DNA of 8,046 bases, taken from NCBI GenBank assembly GCA_016213865.1, contig JACQZL010000086.1:1-8046 (forward strand). Direction: 5' to 3'. This document shows, piece by piece, positions 1 to 7,827 of this stretch. Each line of letters starts with the position of its first letter. Within the stretch, counting starts at the first letter, position 1. The position numbers were made by a program, and so were the translations under genes. This DNA comes from Candidatus Rifleibacteriota bacterium. GTDB lineage: Bacteria; UBP17; UBA6191; JACPRK01. Below the pieces are notes generated by a model. The model saw nothing but the letters and a program-made list of their open reading frames with translations. It was not told where the DNA came from and ran no database searches.

Positions 1-1
1 G

Positions 2-1531
2 GGCGATCAGGCGCTGGCGGCGGTGGTGCCGCACGTGCGTTCGGCGAGCCGCACGGTGCGCCACAACGCGGTGCGGGCGCTGCGGCTGTTCCCCAAGGCG
101 AAGGTGCTGCAGATGTGCCGGCGCATGCTGCGGGCCTCGGATCCGAAGGCCCGCGAAGGGGGCATCTACGTTCTCACGAAGCTCGAGTACGACCAGAGCT
201 TCGAGATGCTCGTCGAGTACTTCCGCTTCGAGGAAGACCTGGACCTGGCGCGCAAGGCGGCCGGCACGATCGCCAAGCTGGCGACCCCCGCCGACCGCAG
301 GATGATCGAGACCATGCTCGACGGCGCGGGCAACGCGGGCCGGGCCGAGCTGGCGCACAAGATCCTGAGCAAGATGCCGGGCTCGCCGGGGAACGCGCAG
401 GCCGGATCGCCGGGCGCCGCAGACTCGCTCCCGGACCTTTCGGGAACGGACGTGAGCCAGTCGGGCGTGGTGACGGCCGAGCAGCGCCAGCAGTTCATCG
501 ACGACCTCTCCCATCCCGACCCGGAGGTCCGCAAGAGCGCCCTCACCGAGCTTGCCCGGACGAAGGACCTCACGCTGATGCCGCTCATCCGCAAGGTGGC
601 CTTCACCGACCCGGATTCGCGCGTCGCCTTCTTCGCCAAGAACGCCCACGATAACCTCGAGCTGGCGCTGCTTCCTCACGTCGAGTTGAAGAAACAGGGC
701 GAGACCGAGTTCTCGCTCGGACGCTTCACCGGCTACCTGGAGAGCCAGGACCCGCGGGTGCGAGTGGCCGCCGTCAAGAAGGCCATCACCCACGGCGAGA
801 AGAAGGTCGTACAGCTGCTCGAGAAGAAGCTCAAGGAAGAGCAGGACGACTGGGTGCTCGCAACGCTGATCTCGGCGCTGGGCGAGCTGGGCGACAAGCG
901 GGTGAGCGGCTCGATCACGCCGTTCCTCAAGCGCCGGGACACCCGGCTGCGCACCATCGCCATCGTCTGCCTGGCCGACCTGGAGGACGACAGCGTCTTC
1001 CCGCTGATAACTCCAGCGTTACTCGACGAGGACGCTGACGTGGCGGCGGTGGCTTTCATGTCGCTCAAGCGGCTGTCGGAGGCCGACCTGGTCGAGTACG
1101 TCTCGAACATGTGCGAATCGAAGAAGGTCGAGCTGGCAGAGAAGGGCCTGCAGCTCGTGCTGAGCCTGAAGACGCCGGCCGCGCTGATGAAGCAGCTCGA
1201 GCTGCTGGGCCGCTCGGCCGACAAGGTGTTCCTGAACAAGGTCGCCGCGAACCTGGGCGAGAGCGGCTCGCCGGAGATCCTCTACGCTGTGGTGGAGCGC
1301 GTCGAACAGATGGTCCTGCCGCGCAACGAGTGGACCGATCGGATCGAGAAGGCGCTGCTCGCGGCCACCGGCAAGAGCCGCGACGAGGTCAAGCAGGAGC
1401 TGAGCGAGCGCCGGGAAGAGCGCAAGCGCTCCCGCACCCAGGCCGCCGCCGTGCTCGCCTCGGCCAAGCAGGCCGCCGAGGAGGAGGGCGGCATGGTGGG
1501 CAAGCTCAAGGGGCTGTTCTGGAAGAAGTGA
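2..1531 (+). CDS. HEAT-repeat scaffold protein, 5' end missing
   Basis: This is a large alpha-solenoid protein of HEAT type, probably a protein-interaction scaffold; its partner is unknown. The frame is open back to base 2 with good repeat sequence, so the GTG at base 23 is not a credible start and the gene begins outside the window. Counting residues from that GTG, four helical-pair repeats fill about 1-118. A Gly/Pro/Ala/Ser-rich linker follows at about 119-150, then at least six more repeats at about 152-355, with typical signatures such as HPDPEVRKSAL and SQDPRVRVAAV. A looser helical region runs to about 445. The tail is a highly charged probable coiled coil (about 452-488) ending in MVGKLKGLFWKK, a short basic amphipathic end that might touch membrane or nucleic acid. 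No signal peptide or membrane segment is visible in the part present. The two-block layout suggests two solenoid arms joined by a flexible hinge. HEAT is clear; ARM or PBS-lyase-type repeats are related alternatives. The function is unassigned. Confidence 0.85.
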   Translation, partial: GDQALAAVVPHVRSASRTVRHNAVRALRLFPKAKVLQMCRRMLRASDPKAREGGIYVLTKLEYDQSFEMLVEYFRFEEDLDLARKAAGTIAKLATPADRRMIETMLDGAGNAGRAELAHKILSKMPGSPGNAQAGSPGAADSLPDLSGTDVSQSGVVTAEQRQQFIDDLSHPDPEVRKSALTELARTKDLTLMPLIRKVAFTDPDSRVAFFAKNAHDNLELALLPHVELKKQGETEFSLGRFTGYLESQDPRVRVAAVKKAITHGEKKVVQLLEKKLKEEQDDWVLATLISALGELGDKRVSGSITPFLKRRDTRLRTIAIVCLADLEDDSVFPLITPALLDEDADVAAVAFMSLKRLSEADLVEYVSNMCESKKVELAEKGLQLVLSLKTPAALMKQLELLGRSADKVFLNKVAANLGESGSPEILYAVVERVEQMVLPRNEWTDRIEKALLAATGKSRDEVKQELSERREERKRSRTQAAAVLASAKQAAEEEGGMVGKLKGLFWKK

Positions 1532-1563
1532 GAAGTTCGTGGTCATCGAACGCAGAGACCAGT

Positions 1564-1580
1564 CGGGAGCGCTGCTCCCG
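1564..1580 (+). terminator. Perfect hairpin after the HEAT gene
   Basis: A perfect 7-bp stem, CGGGAGC paired with GCTCCCG, closes a 3-nt GCT loop, 32 nt after the HEAT gene stop codon. There is no T-tract, so it is not a classic intrinsic terminator. Its position and the stronger hairpin directly after it suggest a role in transcription termination or mRNA 3'-end protection. Confidence 0.45.
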
Positions 1581-1588
1581 AACCCTCG

Positions 1589-1611
1589 CCAGGGGTGAAA
1601 TTCACCCCTGG
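1589..1611. terminator. Perfect 11-bp inverted repeat, probable bidirectional terminator
   Basis: CCAGGGGTGAA and TTCACCCCTGG form a perfect inverted repeat around one central A. As RNA it would make a stem of at least 9 bp with an AAATT loop. It lies between convergent genes and folds equally well on both strands, so it could end transcription from either side. There is no U-run on either strand, which keeps the terminator call moderate; a protein-binding palindrome is the alternative. Confidence 0.5.
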
Positions 1612-1735
1612 ACCCCCTGATGGCTGGAGGAAGTCCTGCTTGCGCTCGCAGCGCCGAGTCTTCGAGAGTGCCGCTCAGACCACGACTCCTCTTCTCATGG
1701 CCGGGTCCAGGGCCCGGCTCGGGTCCTGGCGAGGC

Positions 1736-1752
1736 CTGGAGCAGAGCTCCAG
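1736..1752. terminator. Perfect 7-bp hairpin
   Basis: CTGGAGC and GCTCCAG pair around a 3-nt AGA loop. The hairpin lies 43 nt beyond the stop codon of the minus-strand lipoprotein gene and is probably part of its termination zone. No T-run follows it on either strand. Confidence 0.35.
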
Positions 1753-1758
1753 CAGGGG

Positions 1759-1779
1759 TCCGGGGCCAGCGTCCCCGGA
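1759..1779 (-). terminator. Perfect 7-bp hairpin just after the lipoprotein stop
   Basis: TCCGGGG and CCCCGGA pair around a 7-nt loop. Read on the minus strand, the hairpin starts 16 nt after the lipoprotein stop codon, the usual place for a terminator stem. It lacks a U-tract, so Rho-assisted termination or 3'-end stabilisation is as likely as intrinsic termination. Confidence 0.4.
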
Positions 1780-1795
1780 GGCCTTCACCCGTCCC

Positions 1796-3598
1796 TCACG
1801 GCTCGAGCAGCACGTCCAGGCGGGTCGTCTGGCCGTCCACGATCGTCGCCCTGGTGGTCAGCGAGGTCTGGCCCTGCGCCGAGAACTGCACGTCGTAGGT
1901 GCCGGGCAACAGCTCGGTGAACGAGTAGCTGCCGGTCGTGCCGGTGAGGAGCTGCCTGGCGAGGGCCGGCAGCAGCACGCGAGCGGCGGCGATCGGGGCC
2001 TGGGTCGAGCGCTTGCTCACGAGGCCCTCGAGCGCCCCCGGGATCGACAGGCCTACTCGGACCTGCGTCGACTGGCCGGGCAGAACGCTCGCGTAGGTCG
2101 TCGCCAGCAGGTAGCCGACCGAGTTGACCTCGAGCCGCAGGAAGCCGGTCGGGAGACCCGAGAATGAGAAGAGACCGGCGTTTCCGACGGGGGTCGTCAG
2201 CCCGAGCTGGGGCAGAGAGGCGACGCCTCCCGGGATGGGCACCCCACCGCGCAGACGCACCACGGTACCGGCGATCGTCCCGGTGGCCCTCCGCAGCACG
2301 AAGTCGAGGGTGACGCTTCCGCCCGTCGCGAGGGTCACCCAGGCCGAACCGGGCTCGAACCCCGTCGCCTGACAACCGATCGGCGTCTGGTGAGGCGGCA
2401 GCGTGGTGGTTCCGCCCGGGATCGCCACGGTCAGGGGGAACTCGCGCACGATCACACCGGTCGCGAACGAGTAACGGCCCGCGGCGTCAGTCCGCGTCGT
2501 GAGGCCTTGCTCGGCGACGCTGACCAGGGCGCCGCCGACGGGCGAACCGGACTGGTCGAGCACTCGCCCGGCCACCGTGGCCCGGTTGTACCGCAGGCGC
2601 ACGTCCAGCGCGGTCCGGCGGTTGATTGCCACCGCCGTGGTCACCAGGCGGTCGTCGTGACTGGCCGCGGAGATGAGGAGCCCGACGGTGCCGGCGGTGA
2701 CGCTCGAGAAGCGGTAGCGGCCGTCGGCCCCGGTGTGGGTGACGAGGCCGGTGTCGGTGAGGCTCAGGGTGCGCGTCGGGAACTCGGTGTAGGTGAGGGA
2801 GCGGGAGGTCTGCTGGCCGACCGGCTCCAGCAGCTTCACCAGCGCGCCGGCCAGGGGCGTTGCGGAGGTGACGGAGTTGGTGGAGAGCACCGTGCCGTCG
2901 AGCGAGCCGGCATTGGCCCTGAGCCTGAAGGTCTCGACCAGAGCGCCGCCTGCAGTGACCTCGATCCGGGCGGTGAACCGTTCGTATCCGACCGCCTGGA
3001 TCTCGACCTCCAGCGCCCCCGTGTCGAGGCCCAGCGCCGAGAACCGGCCGCCCAGGTCGGTGAAGGTGGTGTAGCGCTTGGCGGCGATGCTCACGACGGC
3101 GCTGCCGATGCGGGCGCCGGTGGAGGCATCCACCACCAGACCCGAGAGCGCCCCGGTGGCCACCGACGGCCGCAGTCCGAGGTCGACCGCGAGGTGTACG
3201 CGGGCCTGCAGATCGAGGCTCTGGAACGACGCGTTGTAGCCGCCCGCGTCGGCGGTCAGCCGGTAGCTGGCGGGGTTCAGAGCGAGAAAGGCAAAGGTCC
3301 CGTCCTGGCCGGAGAGGGTCTGGATCGATTGCCGGCCGGAATCGAGGCTGATGAAGGCGCCCGGGATCTCGCGCCCGGACGACAGGTCGTAGACCCGGCC
3401 GGTCACCTTGCCGGCCGCATCGGGGGGCAAGAAGGGCGAATCGGCCTCGGTGCCGCAGCCCATGACGACGATCAGCAGGAGCAGGAGGCTCCAGGTGCGC
3501 CAGGGAAAACCGCCGCCGCCTCGAGGGGACGGGGGAACAACCGCGGGCAGGCGGTGGTCGAACGGATCGAGTTCCAGGCGGCGACAGGTGGGCTTCAT
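1796..3598 (-). CDS. Predicted lipoprotein with about six carboxypeptidase-regulatory-like repeats
   Basis: The 600-residue product is predicted to be exported and lipid-anchored. Residues 38-45 are hydrophobic and are followed by V-M-G-C, a slightly variant lipobox with Cys48 as the lipidation site. The N-region before it is unusually long (about 37 residues) and Pro/Gly-rich. The ATG at 3598 was chosen because AGGGAG lies just upstream at 4-nt spacing; in-frame ATGs at 3619 and 3616 lack a comparable site. The mature part is about six tandem beta-sandwich units at residues 63-142, 148-227, 230-337, 340-437, 439-518 and 520-600. They share the pattern G.V.......P..GA.V, then T...G.Y.F, then G.Y.L.....G. 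This matches the carboxypeptidase regulatory-like (transthyretin-like) fold. Units 3 and 4 carry insertions. No enzymatic domain is visible. A surface adhesion, carbohydrate-binding or envelope scaffold role is plausible but not shown. It is transcribed divergently from the S41 peptidase. Confidence 0.85.
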   Translation of the reverse strand: MKPTCRRLELDPFDHRLPAVVPPSPRGGGGFPWRTWSLLLLLIVVMGCGTEADSPFLPPDAAGKVTGRVYDLSSGREIPGAFISLDSGRQSIQTLSGQDGTFAFLALNPASYRLTADAGGYNASFQSLDLQARVHLAVDLGLRPSVATGALSGLVVDASTGARIGSAVVSIAAKRYTTFTDLGGRFSALGLDTGALEVEIQAVGYERFTARIEVTAGGALVETFRLRANAGSLDGTVLSTNSVTSATPLAGALVKLLEPVGQQTSRSLTYTEFPTRTLSLTDTGLVTHTGADGRYRFSSVTAGTVGLLISAASHDDRLVTTAVAINRRTALDVRLRYNRATVAGRVLDQSGSPVGGALVSVAEQGLTTRTDAAGRYSFATGVIVREFPLTVAIPGGTTTLPPHQTPIGCQATGFEPGSAWVTLATGGSVTLDFVLRRATGTIAGTVVRLRGGVPIPGGVASLPQLGLTTPVGNAGLFSFSGLPTGFLRLEVNSVGYLLATTYASVLPGQSTQVRVGLSIPGALEGLVSKRSTQAPIAAARVLLPALARQLLTGTTGSYSFTELLPGTYDVQFSAQGQTSLTTRATIVDGQTTRLDVLLEP

Positions 3599-3601
3599 CG
3601 G

Positions 3602-3607
3602 GCTCCC
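3602..3607 (-). promoter_or_regulatory. Ribosome binding site that decides the lipoprotein start
   Basis: Read on the minus strand, AGGGAG precedes the ATG at 3598 with CCG (plus a final base) between. It supports this start over the in-frame ATGs 18 and 21 nt further upstream. Confidence 0.55.
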
Positions 3608-3614
3608 TGTTAAC

Positions 3615-3675
3615 ATCATCGGGCCGAAACGCGGATCATTTGATTTGTTATTTCGGGCGGCGGCGGCCCGATGAT
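3615..3675. promoter_or_regulatory. 12-bp inverted repeat flanking an AT-rich patch in a divergent promoter region
   Basis: ATCATCGGGCCG (3615-3626) and CGGCCCGATGAT (3664-3675) are perfect reverse complements separated by 37 nt. The spacer contains the most AT-rich stretch of the region (about 3635-3653) and a shorter inner pair, CCGAAA (3624-3629) with TTTCGG (3651-3656). It lies just upstream of the lipoprotein start and between divergent genes. A paired operator around the lipoprotein promoter, or a 5'-leader hairpin, are both possible. No exact -35/-10 pair can be assigned. Confidence 0.4.
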
Positions 3676-3726
3676 CTGGATAGGGTCCAGCCGTTCGGGG
3701 CCGGTCCGTTGGAGGTCCCCTTTTCC

Positions 3727-3755
3727 TGGCAAACCCGGTAGTCCTGCGGTAACTT
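3727..3755 (+). promoter_or_regulatory. Weak candidate sigma70-type promoter of the S41 peptidase
   Basis: TGGCAA (3727-3732) and TAACTT (3750-3755) are 17 bp apart, the right spacing for a vegetative promoter, and lie about 45 nt before the peptidase ATG. Both hexamers match the consensus poorly, so this is a tentative call. Confidence 0.2.
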
Positions 3756-3798
3756 GGATCGCATCCCGACATGGGAGCAGAACTGAGAGGCAACGTCG

Positions 3799-5148
3799 AT
3801 GTCGTCCCGATTCTTCATGGTTGCAGCGGCCTTCACGATGATGCTCTGGGTGGCCGAGCCCACGCCCGTGCTGGCGGGCCGCACCTCACTCAGCTACTTC
3901 AACGAGCTGCAGGGCTTGAAGGAGGCGTACGACCTGGTCCAGAGCCAGTACGTCTCCGAAGACAAGTTGAAGGAGAAGGAGCTGGTCTACGGGGCGATCG
4001 AGGGGATGCTCAAGAAGCTCGACGATCCCTATACCCGGTTCATGAAGCCGGAGGGTTTCGAGAACATGCAGACCGAGACCCAGGGCCAGTTCGGCGGCCT
4101 GGGAATCCTGATCGGCATGAAGGAAAACGTGCTCACGGTGATCGCGCCGATGGAAGACACCCCCGCCTACCGGGTGGGCGTCCGCGCGGGCGATCAGATC
4201 GTCAAGGTCAACGGCACCTCGACGCGGGGGATGACGGTCAATGACGCGGTGAAACTGCTCCGCGGGGAGATCGGGACGAAGGTGCTGGTCTCCGTGCGCC
4301 GTGAGGGCGAGAAGAGCCTGCTCGACTACAACATCGTTCGCGAGCAGATCAAGGTGTCCAGCGTGAAGGCCAAGATGCTCGACGACAGCATCGGCTACGC
4401 GCACATCAGCTCGTTCAGCCAGAGCACCGGGGAAGACCTCGAGAAGGCGATCAGCGGTTTCGAGAAGAAGTACAAGCTCAAGGGGTTCGTGCTCGACCTC
4501 AGGAACAACCCGGGCGGGCTGCTCAACGCGGCCGTCGACGTGGGCAAGGTCTTCCTGGGCAAGGCCAAGATCGTCAGCATCAAGGGCCGCAAGGGCGAGG
4601 AAGTCACCTACGCCAGCTTCAGCCAGGCCCACAAGCGCTGGCCCCTGGTGGTGCTCATCAACGAGGGCAGCGCCTCGGCCTCCGAGATCGTCGCCGGCGC
4701 CGTTCGCGACAATCACCGCGGCGTGCTGCTCGGCAAGAAGAGCTTCGGCAAGGGCAGCGTCCAGACGGTGCTGCCGCTGGCCGACGGCTCGGCCCTGGCC
4801 CTGACCACCGCCTACTACTACACGCCCAGCGGGGTCTGCATCCACAAGGTCGGCATCCAGCCCGACATCACGGTGGAGCTGCCCCAGCTCTCCGACAGCC
4901 AGCTCATCGAGCTGCGCGCCGAGCGCGAGAAGGAATTCGACCGCACCATCGAGGACGCCAAGGCGAACAAGAAAGACGCCTTCCTCTCGGTGAGCAAGTA
5001 CGACACCCAGCTGCAGCAGGCGATCGAGATCCTCAAGGCCTCGGTGGTCTTCAACCAGCGCGTGCTCGAGCCCCCGGCCGCGACCTCGCCGAAGGTGGCC
5101 GCAAGCCACCCGGCCGGCGTGGTGCCGTCGACGGCCGCCAAGGACTGA
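3799..5148 (+). CDS. S41 family C-terminal processing peptidase with PDZ domain
   Basis: This is a carboxyl-terminal processing protease of the CtpA/CtpB/Prc type. Family members cut exported proteins near their C termini, and the PDZ domain recognises the substrate tail. The ATG at 3799 follows GAGAGG at 8-nt spacing. Residues 1-26 look like a Sec signal peptide ending V-L-A before Gly27, so the enzyme should act in the periplasm or envelope. Residues about 30-95 form the helical N-terminal region. The PDZ domain covers about 97-180, with the GGLGI peptide-binding loop at 99-103. The catalytic domain runs from about 190 to 365. Ser293 in GSASASEI, Lys318 in FGKGSVQ and Gln322 keep the Ser-Lys spacing of 25 and the Lys-Gln spacing of 4 known from CtpB. 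The tail after 365 is helical and ends in a Pro/Ala-rich stretch. Length (449 aa) is normal and all key residues are present. The natural substrate is unknown; the divergent lipoprotein is one candidate by position only. Confidence 0.95.
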   Translation: MSSRFFMVAAAFTMMLWVAEPTPVLAGRTSLSYFNELQGLKEAYDLVQSQYVSEDKLKEKELVYGAIEGMLKKLDDPYTRFMKPEGFENMQTETQGQFGGLGILIGMKENVLTVIAPMEDTPAYRVGVRAGDQIVKVNGTSTRGMTVNDAVKLLRGEIGTKVLVSVRREGEKSLLDYNIVREQIKVSSVKAKMLDDSIGYAHISSFSQSTGEDLEKAISGFEKKYKLKGFVLDLRNNPGGLLNAAVDVGKVFLGKAKIVSIKGRKGEEVTYASFSQAHKRWPLVVLINEGSASASEIVAGAVRDNHRGVLLGKKSFGKGSVQTVLPLADGSALALTTAYYYTPSGVCIHKVGIQPDITVELPQLSDSQLIELRAEREKEFDRTIEDAKANKKDAFLSVSKYDTQLQQAIEILKASVVFNQRVLEPPAATSPKVAASHPAGVVPSTAAKD

Positions 5149-5230
5149 CGACAGAGAAGCCACGGATCGCCGCTTGTCCCGACGCGAGCATGTCGGCAGC
5201 CTGGGAAACCAGCGTAGATAAGTGGAAGAC

Positions 5231-5287
5231 GTAGGGGCTGGGCTCGTTCCCGCCCGTACGCCGGGCGGCCACGAGGGCCGCCCCTAC
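5231..5287. repeat. REP/MITE-like intergenic palindrome
   Basis: GTAGGGGC (5231-5238) pairs with GCCCCTAC (5280-5287). Inside it, CTCGT (5243-5247) pairs with ACGAG (5271-5275), and CGCCCG (5251-5256) pairs with CGGGCG (5262-5267) around a TACGC loop. The result is one long imperfect hairpin. It resembles a REP-like family found in many unrelated bacteria, whose spurious translation gives peptides such as GAGLVPAR and GHEGRPY; both are seen here in a frame running through it. The family match is from memory. It lies about 80 nt after the peptidase stop and might also act as its terminator. Confidence 0.65.
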
Positions 5288-5356
5288 AGTGCAGCCTTCG
5301 ACTTTGCCGACTCCCTGCCAGCGAACGGCGAGCCGAACGAACTGCTCTGTCGGCTG

Positions 5357-5365
5357 TGCTATGCT
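5357..5365 (+). promoter_or_regulatory. Extended -10 promoter candidate for the signalling operon
   Basis: TGCTATGCT matches the extended -10 form TGN-TATNNT. No convincing -35 hexamer is seen 16-18 nt upstream, which extended -10 promoters can tolerate. Transcription from here would give a 5' leader of about 100 nt that includes the inverted repeat at 5411-5449. Confidence 0.3.
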
Positions 5366-5410
5366 GCACCTGGGAGTGAGAGCCGGGTCCAATCACTCGC
5401 GCGCGAGATT

Positions 5411-5449
5411 TTCCCCGGAAATTCGTCTGGGCTCGGGCTAACCGGGGAA
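5411..5449 (+). promoter_or_regulatory. 8-bp inverted repeat next to the response regulator ribosome binding site
   Basis: TTCCCCGG (5411-5418) and CCGGGGAA (5442-5449) are perfect reverse complements with a 23-nt spacer. The right arm ends 4 nt before the AAAGGAG ribosome binding site. It could be a leader hairpin that affects translation or an operator downstream of the promoter. Confidence 0.35.
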
Positions 5450-5453
5450 CTGC

Positions 5454-5460
5454 AAAGGAG
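5454..5460 (+). promoter_or_regulatory. Ribosome binding site that decides the response regulator start
   Basis: AAAGGAG lies 10 nt before the ATG at 5471. It supports this start over the longer frame that opens at 5222 and crosses the REP-like palindrome. Confidence 0.65.
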
Positions 5461-5470
5461 TCCTGCCGCC

Positions 5471-6082
5471 ATGGCCAAGACCTACAAGGTTCTGATCGCC
5501 GACGATGACGCCGACCACGTCACCATCGTCAAGGCCATCCTCGAGCAGCACGGCTACCACGCCCTCGAGGCCTTCAACGGGGAGGAGGCTCTCCAGGAGG
5601 TCGAGAAGCACGATCCGGATCTGGTCCTGCTCGACATCATGATGCCCAAGATCGACGGCATCGAGGTGGTCCGCCGGCTGAAGGACAACCCGAAGACGCG
5701 CGACCTGCCGGTCATCATGTTCAGCGCCAAGAGCGGCACCCGGGAGATCATGGAGAGTTTCAATTATGGGGCCTCAAACTATCTCATCAAGCCGATCGAC
5801 ACCGAGCGGCTGCTCGAGAAGATCCAGGCCACCCTCCGCAAAGAGGAGTTCCGCGAGACCCTCGAGAAGCGGTTCAAGCCCGGCGACGACTCGGCCGGAG
5901 CCCCTGCCGCCGGCGACGCCGAACAGACTCGCGACCGACTGGCCGGACTGGCCGCCTCGGTGGGCCTGTTCCTGACTGCGATCGAGACGCCGCTGGCCAA
6001 ACTCCAGAAGGAGCTGGTCGGCCTCGGGTCCGAAAGACAATCGGAGCGAGAGGTGAGGCTGGTGACCCGGAAGCTCGATTAG
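5471..6082 (+). CDS. Single-receiver response regulator with a helical C-terminal tail
   Basis: This 203-residue cytoplasmic protein receives a phosphoryl group from a histidine kinase. The receiver (REC) domain covers residues 5-125 with every key residue: Asp11 and Asp12 in IADDD, the phospho-acceptor Asp55 in LLDIMMP, Ser85, and Lys107 in LIKP. The start at MAKTYKVL fits because receiver sequence begins at once. The tail, about 126-203, is not a winged-helix, LuxR-type, Fis-type, GGDEF or other output domain I recognise. It has a Pro/Ala/Gly-rich linker and then a predicted helix (about 155-190) with a hydrophobic face, possibly for dimerisation or for binding the kinase. The neighbouring hybrid kinase starts 49 nt later on the same strand, so the two probably form one operon and a signalling pair. 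A CheY- or Spo0F-like phosphorelay role is the best inference, not a direct transcription role. Confidence 0.92.
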   Translation: MAKTYKVLIADDDADHVTIVKAILEQHGYHALEAFNGEEALQEVEKHDPDLVLLDIMMPKIDGIEVVRRLKDNPKTRDLPVIMFSAKSGTREIMESFNYGASNYLIKPIDTERLLEKIQATLRKEEFRETLEKRFKPGDDSAGAPAAGDAEQTRDRLAGLAASVGLFLTAIETPLAKLQKELVGLGSERQSEREVRLVTRKLD

Positions 6083-6131
6083 ATGTCGGGTGTCTGTGCC
6101 GAGCTGAGGGATTTCGTGGGCGAGGCCAGCG

Positions 6132-7811
<1,680 letters not shown>

Positions 7812-7827
7812 GATCCCGGCCGGCCTC

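Larger units (their letters stand above)
1532..1795. other. Convergent intergenic region with clustered hairpins
   Basis: This gap separates the 3' ends of the HEAT gene (plus) and the lipoprotein gene (minus). No credible gene is seen. Besides the two hairpins at 1564-1580 and 1589-1611, it holds perfect 7-bp stems at 1736-1752 and 1759-1779, a 5-bp stem at 1701-1717, and a longer-range pairing of CCCTGGACCC (1606-1615) with GGGTCCAGGG (1703-1712). The word GGGTCC recurs at 1703, 1721 and 1756. The density exceeds what one terminator needs. Confidence 0.6.
5149..5470. other. Intergenic region between S41 peptidase and response regulator
   Basis: This 322-nt gap contains no credible gene. 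An open frame from 5222 enters the response regulator in frame, but its first part crosses the REP-like palindrome and is not protein-like. From left to right the gap holds the palindrome (5231-5287), an extended -10 motif (5357-5365), an 8-bp inverted repeat (5411-5449) and the ribosome binding site (5454-5460). No T-rich terminator for the upstream gene is seen. Confidence 0.6.

Noticed and set aside
23..25. GTG at 23 as the true start of the HEAT gene
   Set aside because: Repeat-like sequence in the same frame continues upstream to the window edge and no ribosome binding site precedes it.
2390..3613. Plus-strand frame of 407 codons opposite the lipoprotein gene
   Set aside because: Gly/Arg/Ala-rich without domain signals, while the minus strand shows ordered repeats, a lipobox and a ribosome binding site.
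3727..3741. Sigma54 promoter suggested by TGGCA upstream of the S41 gene
   Set aside because: The GC expected at -12, ten bases after the GG, is absent (AG is there).
3599..3793. Longer lipoprotein starting at 3793
   Set aside because: The added 65 residues are Arg/Pro/Ser-rich and unlike a signal peptide; they cover the divergent promoter region and would place the lipobox past residue 110.
3886..5163. Long minus-strand frame of 425 codons opposite the S41 peptidase
   Set aside because: It is rich in Leu, Val, His, Asp and Glu in low-complexity order, has no recognisable domain, and lies opposite a gene with a complete active site. It is a product of high third-position GC.
5222..5470. N-terminal extension of the response regulator in the same frame
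   Set aside because: The extension reads through the REP-like palindrome and gives the artefact peptides GAGLVPAR and GHEGRPY. The ATG at 5471 has a good ribosome binding site, and receiver sequence starts there.
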